A stretch of 6,043 bases of DNA from assembly GCA_001412335.1 (NCBI GenBank), contig LKUF01000060.1:1-6043 (forward strand), given 5' to 3'. The notes below the pieces were generated by a model. That model was not told where the DNA came from. It saw only the letters and a list, made by a program, of their open reading frames with translations, and did not search any database. The DNA is from Methanolinea sp. SDB. GTDB taxonomy: Archaea > Halobacteriota > Methanomicrobia > Methanomicrobiales > Methanospirillaceae. Below, in pieces: positions 5,501 to 6,043 of this stretch (its first letter is position 1; each line of letters begins with the position of its first letter). The translations under genes were made by a program, and so were the position numbers.

Positions 5501-5519
5501 AATGGCGGAGCCATTTTCA
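5497..5519. terminator. 10-bp perfect hairpin between PAN 2 and the repeat module
   Basis: TGAAAATGGC pairs with GCCATTTTCA around a 3-nt GGA loop. It begins 25 nt after the PAN 2 stop on the minus strand. It could stabilise or end the PAN 2 transcript. It lacks a long T-run directly after it, so the terminator label is tentative. Its left arm touches block 3 of copy B. Confidence 0.4.
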
Positions 5520-5543
5520 GAGTAAAATGAATGTGCGGGAAGG

Positions 5544-6043
5544 TCAGGTGTACATCCGCATGTCGGGGATGGTCTCTGCCTTGACCTTTCGCACTGCATC
5601 GATGAAGTCCTGGTGCGACACTCCTGTCGCCTCCCGCCTGACTGCGGTCATTCCGGCTTCCCTGCAGATAGCCTGGAGTTCAGCGCCGGTCGTGTTCTCG
5701 GTCATATCAACGATTCGTTCCAGGTCCACATCTTCAAGGACCATCCGGCGTGAATGGATCTTCAGGATATCCAGGCGGGCTGCCCTGTCAGGGAGCGGTA
5801 TCGATATCGTCCGGTCGAACCTGCCGGGGCGGAGGAGGGCAGGGTCAAGCATGTCCACTCGGTTCGTTGCGGCCATTATCCGCACATCCCCGCGGGTGTC
5901 GAAACCGTCCATCTCTGCAAGGAGCTGCATGAGCGTCCGCTGGACTTCGGCACTGCCGGAAGTCCCGTCATTGGTCCTCGTGCTGCCGACCGAATCGATC
6001 TCGTCGATGAAGACGATGGATGGTGATCTCTCCCGTGCGAGCG
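5544..6043 (-). CDS. pan: Proteasome-activating nucleotidase PAN, paralogue 2, N-terminus beyond window
   Basis: The visible 165 residues are the C-terminal part of a second PAN-type AAA+ ATPase. I extended the frame to the right edge: it opens in LARERSPS and continues through Walker B IVFIDEID, EVQRTLMQLLAEMDGF, sensor AATNR, the arginine-finger stretch LLRPGRFDR, and the small helical subdomain TGAELQAICREAGM. Walker A, the pore loop, the OB domain and the coiled coil lie outside the window. The last three residues are M-Y-T, a canonical HbYX motif for docking into and gating the 20S proteasome. The GDREVQRT stretch of PAN 1 reads GSAEVQRT here, so the conserved Asp-Arg pair is absent. The stop is TGA at 5546-5544, 43 nt before the repeat module upstream of the DUF5804-like gene. 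Two PANs are known in some archaea, for example PanA and PanB of Haloferax. Confidence 0.92.
   Translation of the reverse strand, partial: LARERSPSIVFIDEIDSVGSTRTNDGTSGSAEVQRTLMQLLAEMDGFDTRGDVRIMAATNRVDMLDPALLRPGRFDRTISIPLPDRAARLDILKIHSRRMVLEDVDLERIVDMTENTTGAELQAICREAGMTAVRREATGVSHQDFIDAVRKVKAETIPDMRMYT

Noticed and set aside
5309..5530. Plus-strand 73-residue frame with an internal repeated peptide
   Set aside because: The repeated peptide comes from the duplicated promoter module (block 3). There is no ribosome site, and the module makes better sense on the minus strand.

Overview
The window looks like a stretch of a euryarchaeal chromosome, most likely a methanogen of the Methanomicrobiales type. 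That placement is an inference, not a database result. It rests on three things: the archaeal-only entry to aromatic amino acid synthesis (ADH synthase plus type II 3-dehydroquinate synthase), proteasome-activating nucleotidases (PAN) with an archaeal MBF1 beside one of them, and TATA-type promoters with short leaders. The genes are GC-rich, while the spacers contain AT-rich promoter boxes.

Left part (1-2275, all minus strand): a tight operon read right to left. It holds two tandem paralogues of the class I aldolase-type ADH synthase family (1484-2275, then 695-1480) followed by 3-dehydroquinate synthase II (1-698, cut by the window edge). Spacing is 3 nt between the two aldolases and an ATGA stop/start overlap into aroB', so translation is probably coupled. 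Together they take L-aspartate semialdehyde and a 6-deoxy-5-ketofructose-phosphate to 3-dehydroquinate, replacing the DAHP/AroB route of bacteria. The two paralogues differ at one strongly conserved lysine, which suggests divided roles.

Middle (2276-3039): a long non-coding stretch with several TATA-like boxes, a three-copy 9-nt repeat, a 12-bp palindrome with flanking half-sites, and a repeated GAATCCC-type inverted motif. One small possible gene of unknown function (2751-2936, plus) follows.

Right part (3040-6043): a proteostasis-flavoured region. MBF1 (3040-3528, minus) and a first PAN ATPase (3584-4822, plus) diverge from a 55-nt spacer in which their TATA boxes appear to interlock. A small protein resembling the archaeal DUF5804 family (4857-5297, minus) and the C-terminal part of a second PAN ATPase (5544 to the right edge, minus) follow. 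PAN 2 ends in a canonical HbYX motif (M-Y-T). PAN 1 ends in M-F-A, lacking the tyrosine. Between the DUF5804-like gene and PAN 2 lies a degenerate duplication of the DUF5804-like gene's own promoter and start-codon region, in which the duplicate ATG has become AAG.

The observations most worth following up are the altered proteasome-docking tail of PAN 1, the duplicated promoter module, and the divergence of the two tandem ADH synthase paralogues.
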